From Hyphomicrobiales bacterium (GTDB lineage: Bacteria; Pseudomonadota; Alphaproteobacteria; Rhizobiales; OSC116), in the NCBI GenBank assembly GCA_013214985.1, contig JABSRY010000160.1, forward strand, positions 1 through 6,156: a DNA stretch of 6,156 bases, given 5' to 3'. Position 1 is the first letter of the stretch. Each line of letters begins with the position of its first letter. The position numbers and the translations under genes were made by a program. The notes under the pieces are model-generated. The model ran no database searches and had not been told where the DNA came from. It saw only the letters and a list, made by a program, of their open reading frames with translations. Shown in pieces: positions 1 through 5,341 of the stretch.

Positions 1-583
1 ATGCAAAATTGAAGGCGATATTTTACTCGATGGGCAAGATATTTATAGCAAAGAGATTGATGTGGTTGAACTGCGCGCCCGCGTTGGCATGGTGTTTCAA
101 AAGCCAAACCCTTTTCCTAAAAGCATTTATGACAATGTGGTTTATGGCCCCAAAATTCATGGCATGATTGATCATAAAACTGATGCCGATGAAATTGTCG
201 AAAATTCTTTAAAGCGTGCTGGTTTATGGGAAGAAGTGAAAGACCGTTTAGACTCCCCAGGCACTGGCCTGTCGGGCGGTCAGCAACAAAGACTTTGCAT
301 TGCGCGGGCGATTGCCGTTAGCCCAGAAGTTATTTTGATGGATGAGCCGTGTAGTGCGCTGGACCCAATTGCAACAGCACGTATCGAAGAGCTAATTGAT
401 GAGTTGAAAGAAAAATTCACCATCGTTATTGTTACCCATAGCATGCAACAAGCGGCTCGGGTTTCGCAAAAAACCGCGTTTTTCCATCTTGGCAAACTCA
501 TCGAATTTGGCGATACCGATCAAATTTTCACCAACCCATCAAACCAACAAACCCAAGACTATATTACGGGTCGTTACGGTTGA
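1..583 (+). CDS. pstB: Phosphate ABC transporter ATP-binding protein PstB (3' part)
   Basis: ATPase subunit of the PstSCAB high-affinity phosphate importer; it hydrolyses ATP on the cytoplasmic face of the PstC/PstA channel. The reading frame is already open at base 2 (residues CKIEGDILLDG), so the gene starts before the window; about 65 N-terminal residues with the Walker A loop are missing because of the window edge, not a mutation. Visible in order are the Q-loop (GMVFQKPNPFP, Q at 98-100), the ABC signature LSGGQQQR (269-292), Walker B VILMDE (329-346), the D-loop SALD, the H-loop histidine in IVIVTH (437-439) and the characteristic PstB ending YITGRYG. The 193 visible residues agree in length with the corresponding part of a protein of about 257 residues. 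A GTG at 62 is an internal valine codon, not a start. phoU follows after 17 bases, so the two are almost certainly co-transcribed. Confidence 0.97.
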   Translation, partial: CKIEGDILLDGQDIYSKEIDVVELRARVGMVFQKPNPFPKSIYDNVVYGPKIHGMIDHKTDADEIVENSLKRAGLWEEVKDRLDSPGTGLSGGQQQRLCIARAIAVSPEVILMDEPCSALDPIATARIEELIDELKEKFTIVIVTHSMQQAARVSQKTAFFHLGKLIEFGDTDQIFTNPSNQQTQDYITGRYG

Positions 584-600
584 TACATTAGGAGATAAAA

Positions 601-1290
601 ATGCAAACACATATCGTAAGTGCTTTTGAAGATGAACTTAACGGCCTTGCCCAAAAAATTTCTAAAATGGGCGGCTTGGCGGAGGATCAGTTGGCAATGG
701 CCATGAAGGCACTTGAAACCAATGATCATAAATTGGCTAAAACCGCTATCGCATCTGATAAGCAAATCGACAGATTAGAGTTAGAAATTGAAGAAGAAGC
801 CATTTTAATGATTGCCAAACGCCAGCCGATGGCATTAGATTTGCGCCGCATCATTGTTACCATTCGTATTAGCTCAGATTTAGAGCGTATTGGTGATTTA
901 GCCAAAAATATTGCAAAACGGGTTATCGCAATCGAAGGCAAAACCCCTAAAAGTTTAGTTAGTGGTTTTCACGCCATGAGCGAACTTGCTCAAAAAGCAC
1001 TGAAAGATGTTTTAGATGCATTCAGCGCCGAAGATGTCGATAAAGCAGTAAATGTATGGGAAAATGATAAAGATTTAGATGCCCTATATAATAGCATTTT
1101 TGCTGAAATTCTAGAAACCATGAAAGAAAATTCAGATAATATTGATTTCTGCACACATCTGCAATTTGGTGCCAAAAACATCGAACGCATTGGCGACCAC
1201 GCGACTAATATCTCTGAAAATATCTATTATATGGTACGCGGCGAATTGCTTGACGAGGATCGGCCTAAGACAGATTTAATCAAGGCCTAA
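601..1290 (+). CDS. phoU: Phosphate signalling regulator PhoU
   Basis: PhoU is a cytoplasmic, all-helical protein that links the Pst transporter to the PhoR sensor kinase and restrains the Pho response when phosphate is plentiful. The 229-residue product has the usual family length and the two-fold PhoU repeat: each half ends in the metal-cluster motif ERIGD, at residues 95-99 (followed by LAKNI) and 195-199 (followed by HATNISENI). The start is supported by a good Shine-Dalgarno sequence, AGGAG at 590-594, six bases before the ATG. The gene lies 17 bases after pstB and 28 bases before phoB, the usual arrangement of a pst-phoU-phoB operon. No promoter is apparent in either gap. No residue looks anomalous. 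Confidence 0.97.
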   Translation: MQTHIVSAFEDELNGLAQKISKMGGLAEDQLAMAMKALETNDHKLAKTAIASDKQIDRLELEIEEEAILMIAKRQPMALDLRRIIVTIRISSDLERIGDLAKNIAKRVIAIEGKTPKSLVSGFHAMSELAQKALKDVLDAFSAEDVDKAVNVWENDKDLDALYNSIFAEILETMKENSDNIDFCTHLQFGAKNIERIGDHATNISENIYYMVRGELLDEDRPKTDLIKA

Positions 1291-1318
1291 ATTCAAACTC
1301 TAATAAGGTGAGTTTCCG

Positions 1319-2023
1319 ATGAATGCTTCAATTCTAATTGTCGAAGATGAAGATGCATTGGGTACGTTGCTTACTTATAACCTAGAAAATGAAGGTTATG
1401 AGACGCGTCTTTGCGCGCATGGCGATGATGTATCCCTGTATATAAATGAGCAAATACCCGATTTGATTTTGCTGGACTGGATGTTGCCAGGTGTCTCTGG
1501 TATCGACATATGCAAAAGCCTGCGTATGAAGGACAGCACGCGCAATATCCCAATCATTATGGCAACCGCTCGCGGCGCCGATGAAGAAAAACTACGCGGC
1601 TTCGAAATGGGCGCGGATGATTATATGGTCAAACCTTTTGCGATGAAAGAGCTTCTTGCACGGGTAAAAGCTTTGTTAAAACGCACCGTACGCAGCCAAA
1701 TGAGCGATGTGCTAACCATAGGCGATATTACCTTAGACATGGGCAAGCAGCGCGTCATACGCAACGAAGTGGAAATAAATTTAGGCCCAACAGAATTTAA
1801 ATTACTGCAATATTTAATGCAGCGCGCTGGCCGAGTTTTTTCAAGAGAACAATTGCTAGACAATGTATGGGGGCACGATGTTTATGTGGACGAGCGCACT
1901 GTTGATGTGCATATAGGCCGATTGCGTAAAGCATTGTCCAACCCAATAAAAGCCTCAGTAAACCCAATAGACCCTATTCGCACGGTTCGGGGTGCTGGCT
2001 ATAGTTTTAACGACAAGTTCTAG
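1319..2023 (+). CDS. phoB: Phosphate regulon response regulator PhoB
   Basis: OmpR/PhoB-type response regulator; phosphorylated by PhoR in low phosphate, it binds pho boxes and activates phosphate-acquisition genes. Receiver domain about residues 3-120: acidic pocket E9-D10, phospho-acceptor D53 in LLDWMLPG, switch T83 and K105 in VKPF. Winged-helix DNA-binding domain about residues 130-231, with GPTEFKLLQYL and the recognition-helix region DERTVDVHIGRLRKAL. The 234-residue length is close to the family norm of about 229. The few extra residues fall between the recognition helix and the final wing (SNPIKASVNPIDPIRTVRG), a place where loop length varies. The start has an AAGGTG ribosome site (1304-1309) about nine bases upstream. 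OmpR-family paralogues such as CtrA share this architecture, but the W54 after D53, the ending and the position directly after phoU settle the identity. I saw no pho box in this window; the operon promoter lies upstream of it. Confidence 0.96.
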   Translation: MNASILIVEDEDALGTLLTYNLENEGYETRLCAHGDDVSLYINEQIPDLILLDWMLPGVSGIDICKSLRMKDSTRNIPIIMATARGADEEKLRGFEMGADDYMVKPFAMKELLARVKALLKRTVRSQMSDVLTIGDITLDMGKQRVIRNEVEINLGPTEFKLLQYLMQRAGRVFSREQLLDNVWGHDVYVDERTVDVHIGRLRKALSNPIKASVNPIDPIRTVRGAGYSFNDKF

Positions 2024-2036
2024 CTAACAAATAAAA

Positions 2037-2064
2037 GCCCCAACGGTTAATGAACTGTTGGGGC
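2037..2064. terminator. Bidirectional terminator hairpin between phoB and gcrA
   Basis: GCCCCAACGGTT (2037-2048) pairs with AACTGTTGGGGC (2053-2064) around the four-base loop AATG: a 12-bp stem with one G-U pair. On the minus strand the stem is followed at once by TTTTATTTGT, a good T-rich tract, so it looks like an intrinsic terminator for gcrA, whose stop codon is 23 bases away. On the plus strand the following bases (ATATAAAATC) are a poor U tract, so termination of phoB may be weaker or rely on another mechanism. It lies 13 bases after the phoB stop. Confidence 0.85.
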
Positions 2065-2086
2065 ATATAAAATCATTTATATAAAT

Positions 2087-2611
2087 CTATGACGCTATTG
2101 CGCGTTTAACTTTACGGCGCAACGTTGGTTGATAAGCCACTTCTGCATGCTTTTCGCAATATGGGCCAGACCCATCATTGCGAGACCCACAAAAATGAAA
2201 ATCATTTGTGCTTGGGTCGCCTTCAGGCCAACGGCATGTATATTCCGTTAAATCAAAGATAGAAATATTATTACCAATAACAGTTTCAACCAATGTTAAT
2301 GGCACAACCTTTTCTTCAATAATAGGCATTGCTTTGGTTTCTGGTGCCGTTTTAAACGCCGTATTGCCGCCAATATTGGGCATTTTAGGCTCACGGCGTT
2401 GGCTACGTTGTTTAGAAGCCGCCGTTTTACCTGTTTTGCTAGCAGCGCGGCCACGTGTAGATGTCACTCTACCAGAAAGGCCTAAACGGTGAACTTTACC
2501 GATAACCGCATTACGTGTAACGCCGCCCATTTGGTTTGCGATTTGACTCGCACTTAACCCATCATTCCAGAGTTTTTTCAACAATTCTACTCTATCATCC
2601 GTCCAAGCCAT
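2087..2611 (-). CDS. gcrA: Cell cycle regulator GcrA
   Basis: GcrA is an alphaproteobacterial transcription factor that binds the housekeeping sigma factor and activates promoters carrying CcrM-methylated GANTC sites, controlling division and polarity genes. The 174-residue product has both conserved ends. Residues 1-47 form the DNA-binding helix-turn-helix (MAWTDDRVELLKKLW, then SASQIANQMGGVTRNAVIGKVHRLGLSGR). Residues about 123-162 form the sigma-interacting domain (CRWPEGDP, FHFCG, PYCEKHAEVAYQP). C126, C141, C152 and H155 are spaced like a possible metal site; that is my inference. The linker from about 48 to 78 is rich in Lys, Arg, Ala and Ser and looks disordered. The start is fixed by the canonical MAW opening and a strong GAGGGGG ribosome site (plus-strand 2616-2622). 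The gene is convergent with phoB. A GACTC site lies within the coding region at 2545-2549, and two more GANTC sites lie upstream. Confidence 0.97.
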   Translation of the reverse strand: MAWTDDRVELLKKLWNDGLSASQIANQMGGVTRNAVIGKVHRLGLSGRVTSTRGRAASKTGKTAASKQRSQRREPKMPNIGGNTAFKTAPETKAMPIIEEKVVPLTLVETVIGNNISIFDLTEYTCRWPEGDPSTNDFHFCGSRNDGSGPYCEKHAEVAYQPTLRRKVKRAIAS

Positions 2612-2645
2612 ATAGCCCCCTCATAAAATACTAAACACCGCATCT

Positions 2646-2695
2646 GTTAACCGACATGCACCCCACATAATGTGGTTAACAATTAGTAAACTACA
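2646..2695. promoter_or_regulatory. Nested dyads upstream of gcrA (candidate DnaA/CtrA-type sites)
   Basis: Three overlapping inverted repeats are visible. GTTAACC (2646-2652) faces GGTTAAC (2674-2680). CCACA (2663-2667) faces TGTGG (2671-2675) across three bases. TGTGGTTAAC (2671-2680) faces GTAAACTACA (2686-2695) across five bases with 8 of 10 pairs. Within them, the minus-strand TTAACCACA (2671-2679) differs at one position from the DnaA box TTATCCACA, and TTAA-N7-TAAA (2676-2690) differs at one position from the CtrA consensus TTAA-N7-TTAA. In Caulobacter, gcrA is activated by DnaA and repressed by CtrA; applying that here is inference from the sequence match and location. Confidence 0.45.
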
Positions 2696-2717
2696 CCATA
2701 TGCTGAATCTGTGGCAA
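2690..2717 (-). promoter_or_regulatory. Candidate gcrA promoter
   Basis: On the minus strand, TTGCCA (plus 2712-2717) and TGTAGT (plus 2690-2695) are separated by 16 bases, which would start transcription near 2683 and give a leader of about 70 bases. The -10 match is only 4 of 6, so this is tentative. One GANTC site falls in the spacer and the other abuts the -35 element on its upstream side; the 2671-2695 dyad would cover the -10 and the start point. Confidence 0.3.
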
Positions 2718-2722
2718 GAGTC
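2705..2722. promoter_or_regulatory. Pair of GANTC (CcrM-type) methylation sites upstream of gcrA
   Basis: GAATC (2705-2709) and GAGTC (2718-2722) are separated by eight bases, about 95-110 bases before the gcrA start codon. GANTC is the target of the CcrM adenine methyltransferase, and GcrA acts preferentially at promoters with methylated GANTC. The motif is rare across the rest of this window, which makes a close pair in this position notable. Confidence 0.55.
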
Positions 2723-2894
2723 CTTCGAAAATAAATTTATTTTTCCCCAAATAAGCCCAATAATTAACTTTTATTAACGAATTCTATAAATTCATGGGGT
2801 TTTTATGCACAGGCGGCCGTAATCTGGCTGCCCATTGGGTAAATAGGTGCACATAATATCGCATAGATATAGACGATTGATCAATATATTTGAC

Positions 2895-2924
2895 TTGAAG
2901 ATGCGCGCCATCAATGGGTAATAT
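2895..2924 (+). promoter_or_regulatory. Candidate promoter of the ABC permease gene
   Basis: TTGAAG (2895-2900) and TAATAT (2919-2924) are separated by 18 bases and would start transcription near 2931, giving a short leader before the ATG at 2953. A TTGACT at 2890-2895 is a better -35 hexamer but its spacing to TAATAT (23 bases) is too long. Weak evidence in AT-rich DNA. Confidence 0.35.
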
Positions 2925-2952
2925 GAGCTCTTAAATTTTCTAAAGGCAAAAA

Positions 2953-3771
2953 ATGAATAATCCCATCTCTACGAATAAACATCAATTCGGCACCCGTAAA
3001 TTTGGCAGGGTCAATTGGCTTGGGCTTCATACCCTCTATAAAAAAGAGGTTATGCGCTTCATCACCATATATTTGCAGACTGTCGTTGCACCCGTAATTT
3101 CCATGATGTTGTTTTTGGCAATTTTTACAATTTCAATAGGTGAATTTCGTGCCGAAATAAATGGGATAAAATTTGCTGCATTCATTGTGCCTGGTCTAAT
3201 TATGAATGCCATGATGCAAAATGCATTTGCTAATAATTCATCTTCATTATTATTAGGCAAGGTTCAGGGCAATATTGTCGATATTTTAATGCCGCCCATT
3301 TCTGCTGGCGAGCTGATGTTTGCCCTCACTATGGGCGGTGTTACCCGTGGTATTGTGGTTGGTTTCGCCACTGGCATTGTAATGGCATTGGTGGTCGATA
3401 CAAATATATACAATCTTGGCGCCATTATATTATTTGGGTTTTTGGGCAGTATGGTCATGTCCTTAATGGGCATGCTGGCTGGCATATGGGCAGAAAAGTT
3501 CGATCATCTAAACATGGTCACTACATTTATCATTACGCCGGCGAAATTTTTATCGGGTACTTTTTATTCGATCAACCAATTACCCGATTTTGCAAAAACC
3601 ATAACACAGTTTAATCCATTCTATTATTTAATAGATGGTTTTAGATATGGCTTCATTGGGCAAAGTGAAAGCAATATATATGTTACAATTCTTGTCAGCG
3701 TTTCAACCTGCATAATTTTGTGGAGTTGGGCCTATTATTTGATCCAAAAAGGTTACCGATTAAAATCTTAA
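2953..3771 (+). CDS. ABC-2 type transporter permease, YadH-like
   Basis: Membrane subunit of an ABC exporter of the ABC-2 class, closely resembling E. coli YadH in layout and motifs; the substrate is not known. The 272-residue product has a cytoplasmic N-terminal stretch of about 40 residues with the KKEVMRF element, then about six hydrophobic segments: roughly 42-62, 72-92, 119-147, 152-177, 185-206 and 242-263. Family hallmarks are IVPGLIM (78-84), the conserved acidic residue in ISAGELM (E120), FLSGTFYSINQLP (199-211) and NPFYYLIDGFRYGFIG (221-236). The start has AAAGG at 2942-2946, six bases before the ATG. YadH works with a separate ATPase (YadG in E. coli), but none is encoded on either side here: gcrA lies upstream in the opposite direction and an aminopeptidase gene is convergent downstream. 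The ATPase is presumably elsewhere in the genome. The frame is intact, so the gene does not look decayed. Confidence 0.92.
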   Translation: MNNPISTNKHQFGTRKFGRVNWLGLHTLYKKEVMRFITIYLQTVVAPVISMMLFLAIFTISIGEFRAEINGIKFAAFIVPGLIMNAMMQNAFANNSSSLLLGKVQGNIVDILMPPISAGELMFALTMGGVTRGIVVGFATGIVMALVVDTNIYNLGAIILFGFLGSMVMSLMGMLAGIWAEKFDHLNMVTTFIITPAKFLSGTFYSINQLPDFAKTITQFNPFYYLIDGFRYGFIGQSESNIYVTILVSVSTCIILWSWAYYLIQKGYRLKS

Positions 3772-3782
3772 CCATTTGTTAA
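3768..3782. promoter_or_regulatory. Perfect CtrA-type box TTAA-N7-TTAA
   Basis: TTAACCATTTGTTAA matches the full CtrA consensus, including the common half-site TTAACCAT. It overlaps the stop codon of the permease gene (TAA at 3769-3771) and lies between two convergent genes, where no promoter is expected. In AT-rich DNA such a match can occur by chance in a window of this size, so function is uncertain. Confidence 0.4.
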
Positions 3783-3784
3783 CC

Positions 3785-3812
3785 TGCTAGCAAGGCTTTG
3801 TGCTTGCTAGCA
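3785..3812 (+). terminator. Terminator hairpin after the ABC permease gene
   Basis: TGCTAGCAAG (3785-3794) pairs perfectly with CTTGCTAGCA (3803-3812) around an eight-base loop. It starts 13 bases after the permease stop codon and is followed by an AT-rich run ending in ATTTTGTT, so the U tract is present but about eight bases late. The aminopeptidase gene converges from the other side (stop at 3830), so the hairpin may serve both; the minus-strand flank is a poorer U tract. Confidence 0.65.
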
Positions 3813-3829
3813 AATTCATATTTTGTTAA

Positions 3830-5224
3830 CTATGTATATTTTTGTTTTATCATCGAAAATATTGTTCTTATGCCCTGTGCTTCTCCGCCAACAGGTCTTG
3901 CAGGGCGGTCAGATATGTTCCAAGAGTTTAAATCCCAGTGAATATATGTCTTCGCATTTTCAACAAATTTCGCTAAAAATAACGCAGCAGTAGATGCGCC
4001 CGCCAACGGCATAGAAGATATGTTATTAATATCTGCAACCTTACTATTCATGCTTTTTAAATAGGCCTTATGTAAAGGTAACTGCCATATCGGGTCATAA
4101 ATATTAGCCGAAATTTCATTTAAACTTTGGGCTAACGCCATATCCTCAGTAAAATAGGCTGCAATTTCTGGCCCCACGGCAACCCGTGCTGCACCTGTCA
4201 ATGTTGCCATATCTAGCAATAAATCTGGGTTACTTTCATCGGCATATGCCAATAAATCGGCAAGTACTAAACGCCCTTCAGCATCGGTATTGCCAATTTC
4301 AACGGTTAATCCTTTATAAGATTTAAAAACATCCGATGGTCTAAATGCGTTGGATGAAACTGAATTTTCGACAGCGCCAATTAGCAGGGTTAAATCAATC
4401 GGTAATTTCGCACCCATAATCATATGGCATAACCCAATTACATTTGCAGCCCCGCCCATATCTTTTTTCATGGTAATCATGCCTGCTGCTGGCTTCAAAT
4501 CCAACCCGCCTGTATCAAAAACCACACCTTTGCCCACTAAGGTAATTTTGGGTAGGTTTTCAGCATCACTGCCACGCCATTTCAGCTCCACTAATCTTGG
4601 CGCACGGTCACTTGCCCGCCCAACCGTATGAATAAGCGTAAAGCCCTTGTCTAATAGATCATCGCCAATTATGTCATTATAATCTGCGCCAAATTTATCG
4701 GCTAGCTGTTTGACGGCTGCTGCAAGTTCAGCTGGGCCTAGGTCATTTGCGGGCGTATTTACCAAATCACGTGTGATATTTGTTGCATCCACCTGCATCT
4801 GAACATCATCTATATTCACACCGTGACCAATGACCAAATTAACTGCGGCTTTTTTAAGCGCATTGGGTTGTTTATAACGATCAAAACTATAATCCGCCAA
4901 GGCAAAGGCAAAATAGGCTATCTCTGCATTTTTAAGCGCGCCAACTAGCGTATAGTCACCATTTGGCAATTGCTTTAACTTTGCCAAGTTAAACGGGTCA
5001 TCTAAAGTAAATGTTGCATGGCTTTGCTTGCCTACACCAAAATATACTTTAGAAACCTGTCCGTTTGCATCTTGTAATACGGATATTTCACCTTCACTGG
5101 CGCCAAAATTATTAAGTTTAAGCCAAGCCGCATGGGATTTTGGCAAATCCGAAAGATTGCCCATTTGCGCCATGCTTATTAATTCTATTTCAATAGCATT
5201 TTTTGAGGATTTAATTAGTTTCAT
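3830..5224 (-). CDS. M17 family leucyl aminopeptidase-type metallopeptidase
   Basis: Cytosolic di-metal exopeptidase that removes N-terminal residues from peptides during protein turnover. The catalytic C-terminal half is complete: metal ligands K232, D237, D255, D314 and E316, with catalytic K244 and R318, in the motifs VGKGVVFDTGG, KKDMGG and NTDAEGRL. Their mutual spacing equals that of E. coli PepA (K270, D275, K282, D293, D352, E354, R356). The N-terminal part, residues 1 to about 140, is divergent, and at 464 residues the protein is shorter than PepA (503). The ending (HWDLNSWNISDRPARPVGG) is unlike PepA and points to the second, shorter M17 subfamily common in Alphaproteobacteria. I therefore give no symbol, and a DNA-binding role like that of E. 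coli PepA should not be assumed. I chose the ATG at 5224 because AGGAGAG stands just before it; extending to a TTG at 5263 would add 13 residues without support. It is a single gene, divergent from the TadD-like gene. Confidence 0.93.
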   Translation of the reverse strand: MKLIKSSKNAIEIELISMAQMGNLSDLPKSHAAWLKLNNFGASEGEISVLQDANGQVSKVYFGVGKQSHATFTLDDPFNLAKLKQLPNGDYTLVGALKNAEIAYFAFALADYSFDRYKQPNALKKAAVNLVIGHGVNIDDVQMQVDATNITRDLVNTPANDLGPAELAAAVKQLADKFGADYNDIIGDDLLDKGFTLIHTVGRASDRAPRLVELKWRGSDAENLPKITLVGKGVVFDTGGLDLKPAAGMITMKKDMGGAANVIGLCHMIMGAKLPIDLTLLIGAVENSVSSNAFRPSDVFKSYKGLTVEIGNTDAEGRLVLADLLAYADESNPDLLLDMATLTGAARVAVGPEIAAYFTEDMALAQSLNEISANIYDPIWQLPLHKAYLKSMNSKVADINNISSMPLAGASTAALFLAKFVENAKTYIHWDLNSWNISDRPARPVGGEAQGIRTIFSMIKQKYT

Positions 5225-5341
5225 GCATTCTCTCCTATTTGTCACTTTGTTATATCTTAACAAAACGTATTATGGTTAACGCTTTATTGACAAACAGCCA
5301 TCATTATACAGTTACTATCATTTTTAAGAGTATAAATTCAA
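5225..5341. promoter_or_regulatory. Divergent promoter region, aminopeptidase / TadD-like gene
   Basis: In the plus direction there is a perfect -35 hexamer TTGACA (5287-5292), with the best -10 candidate TACTAT at 5313-5318 and a long spacer of 20 bases. In the minus direction there is a perfect -10 hexamer TATAAT (plus 5303-5308) without a good -35; it would give the aminopeptidase a leader of about 70 bases. The two candidates overlap. A CtrA half-site, TTAACCAT, reads on the minus strand at 5272-5279 without a partner TTAA at the right spacing. Confidence 0.35.
5230..5236 (-). promoter_or_regulatory. Ribosome binding site that fixes the aminopeptidase start
   Basis: AGGAGAG on the minus strand (plus 5230-5236) lies five bases before the ATG whose first base is 5224. 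It would sit inside the coding region if the longer TTG-initiated reading (5263) were used, which argues for the shorter protein. Confidence 0.8.

Larger units (their letters stand above)
2612..2952. other. Divergent intergenic region, gcrA / ABC permease
   Basis: This stretch of 341 bases holds no convincing gene. The half near gcrA (2646-2722) contains GTTAAC-based dyads, two GANTC sites and a weak promoter match. The middle (2723-2800) is very AT-rich, with the perfect 16-bp palindrome AAAATAAATTTATTTT at 2728-2743 and the small dyad GAATT-N5-AATTC at 2779-2793. The half near the permease (2800-2952) shows a ten-base palindrome ATTGATCAAT (2876-2885), a candidate promoter and a long 5' leader. 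Nothing in it resembles a tRNA or a known riboswitch. Confidence 0.7.

Noticed and set aside
62..583. pstB as a complete short gene starting at GTG 62
   Set aside because: The frame is open back to base 2 and encodes the conserved EGDILLDG segment, so GTG 62 is an internal valine and the gene is cut only by the window edge.
2728..2743. Perfect palindrome AAAATAAATTTATTTT as an operator or terminator
   Set aside because: It consists only of A and T in an AT-rich region, gives a weak stem and has no GC clamp, so it cannot be told from background.
2700..2777. Small plus-strand frame of 25 codons (ATG CTG AAT CTG TGG ...) in the gcrA upstream region
   Set aside because: It has no ribosome binding site, overlaps the GANTC pair, and its second half is low-complexity AT-rich DNA, so it looks accidental.
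2764..2777. TTAA-N6-TTAA as a second CtrA box
   Set aside because: The spacer is six bases rather than seven, and the stretch is very AT-rich, so a chance match is likely.
5225..5263. N-terminal extension of the aminopeptidase to a TTG codon
   Set aside because: The extension covers the strong Shine-Dalgarno sequence of the ATG at 5224 and has no ribosome site of its own that I can recognise.
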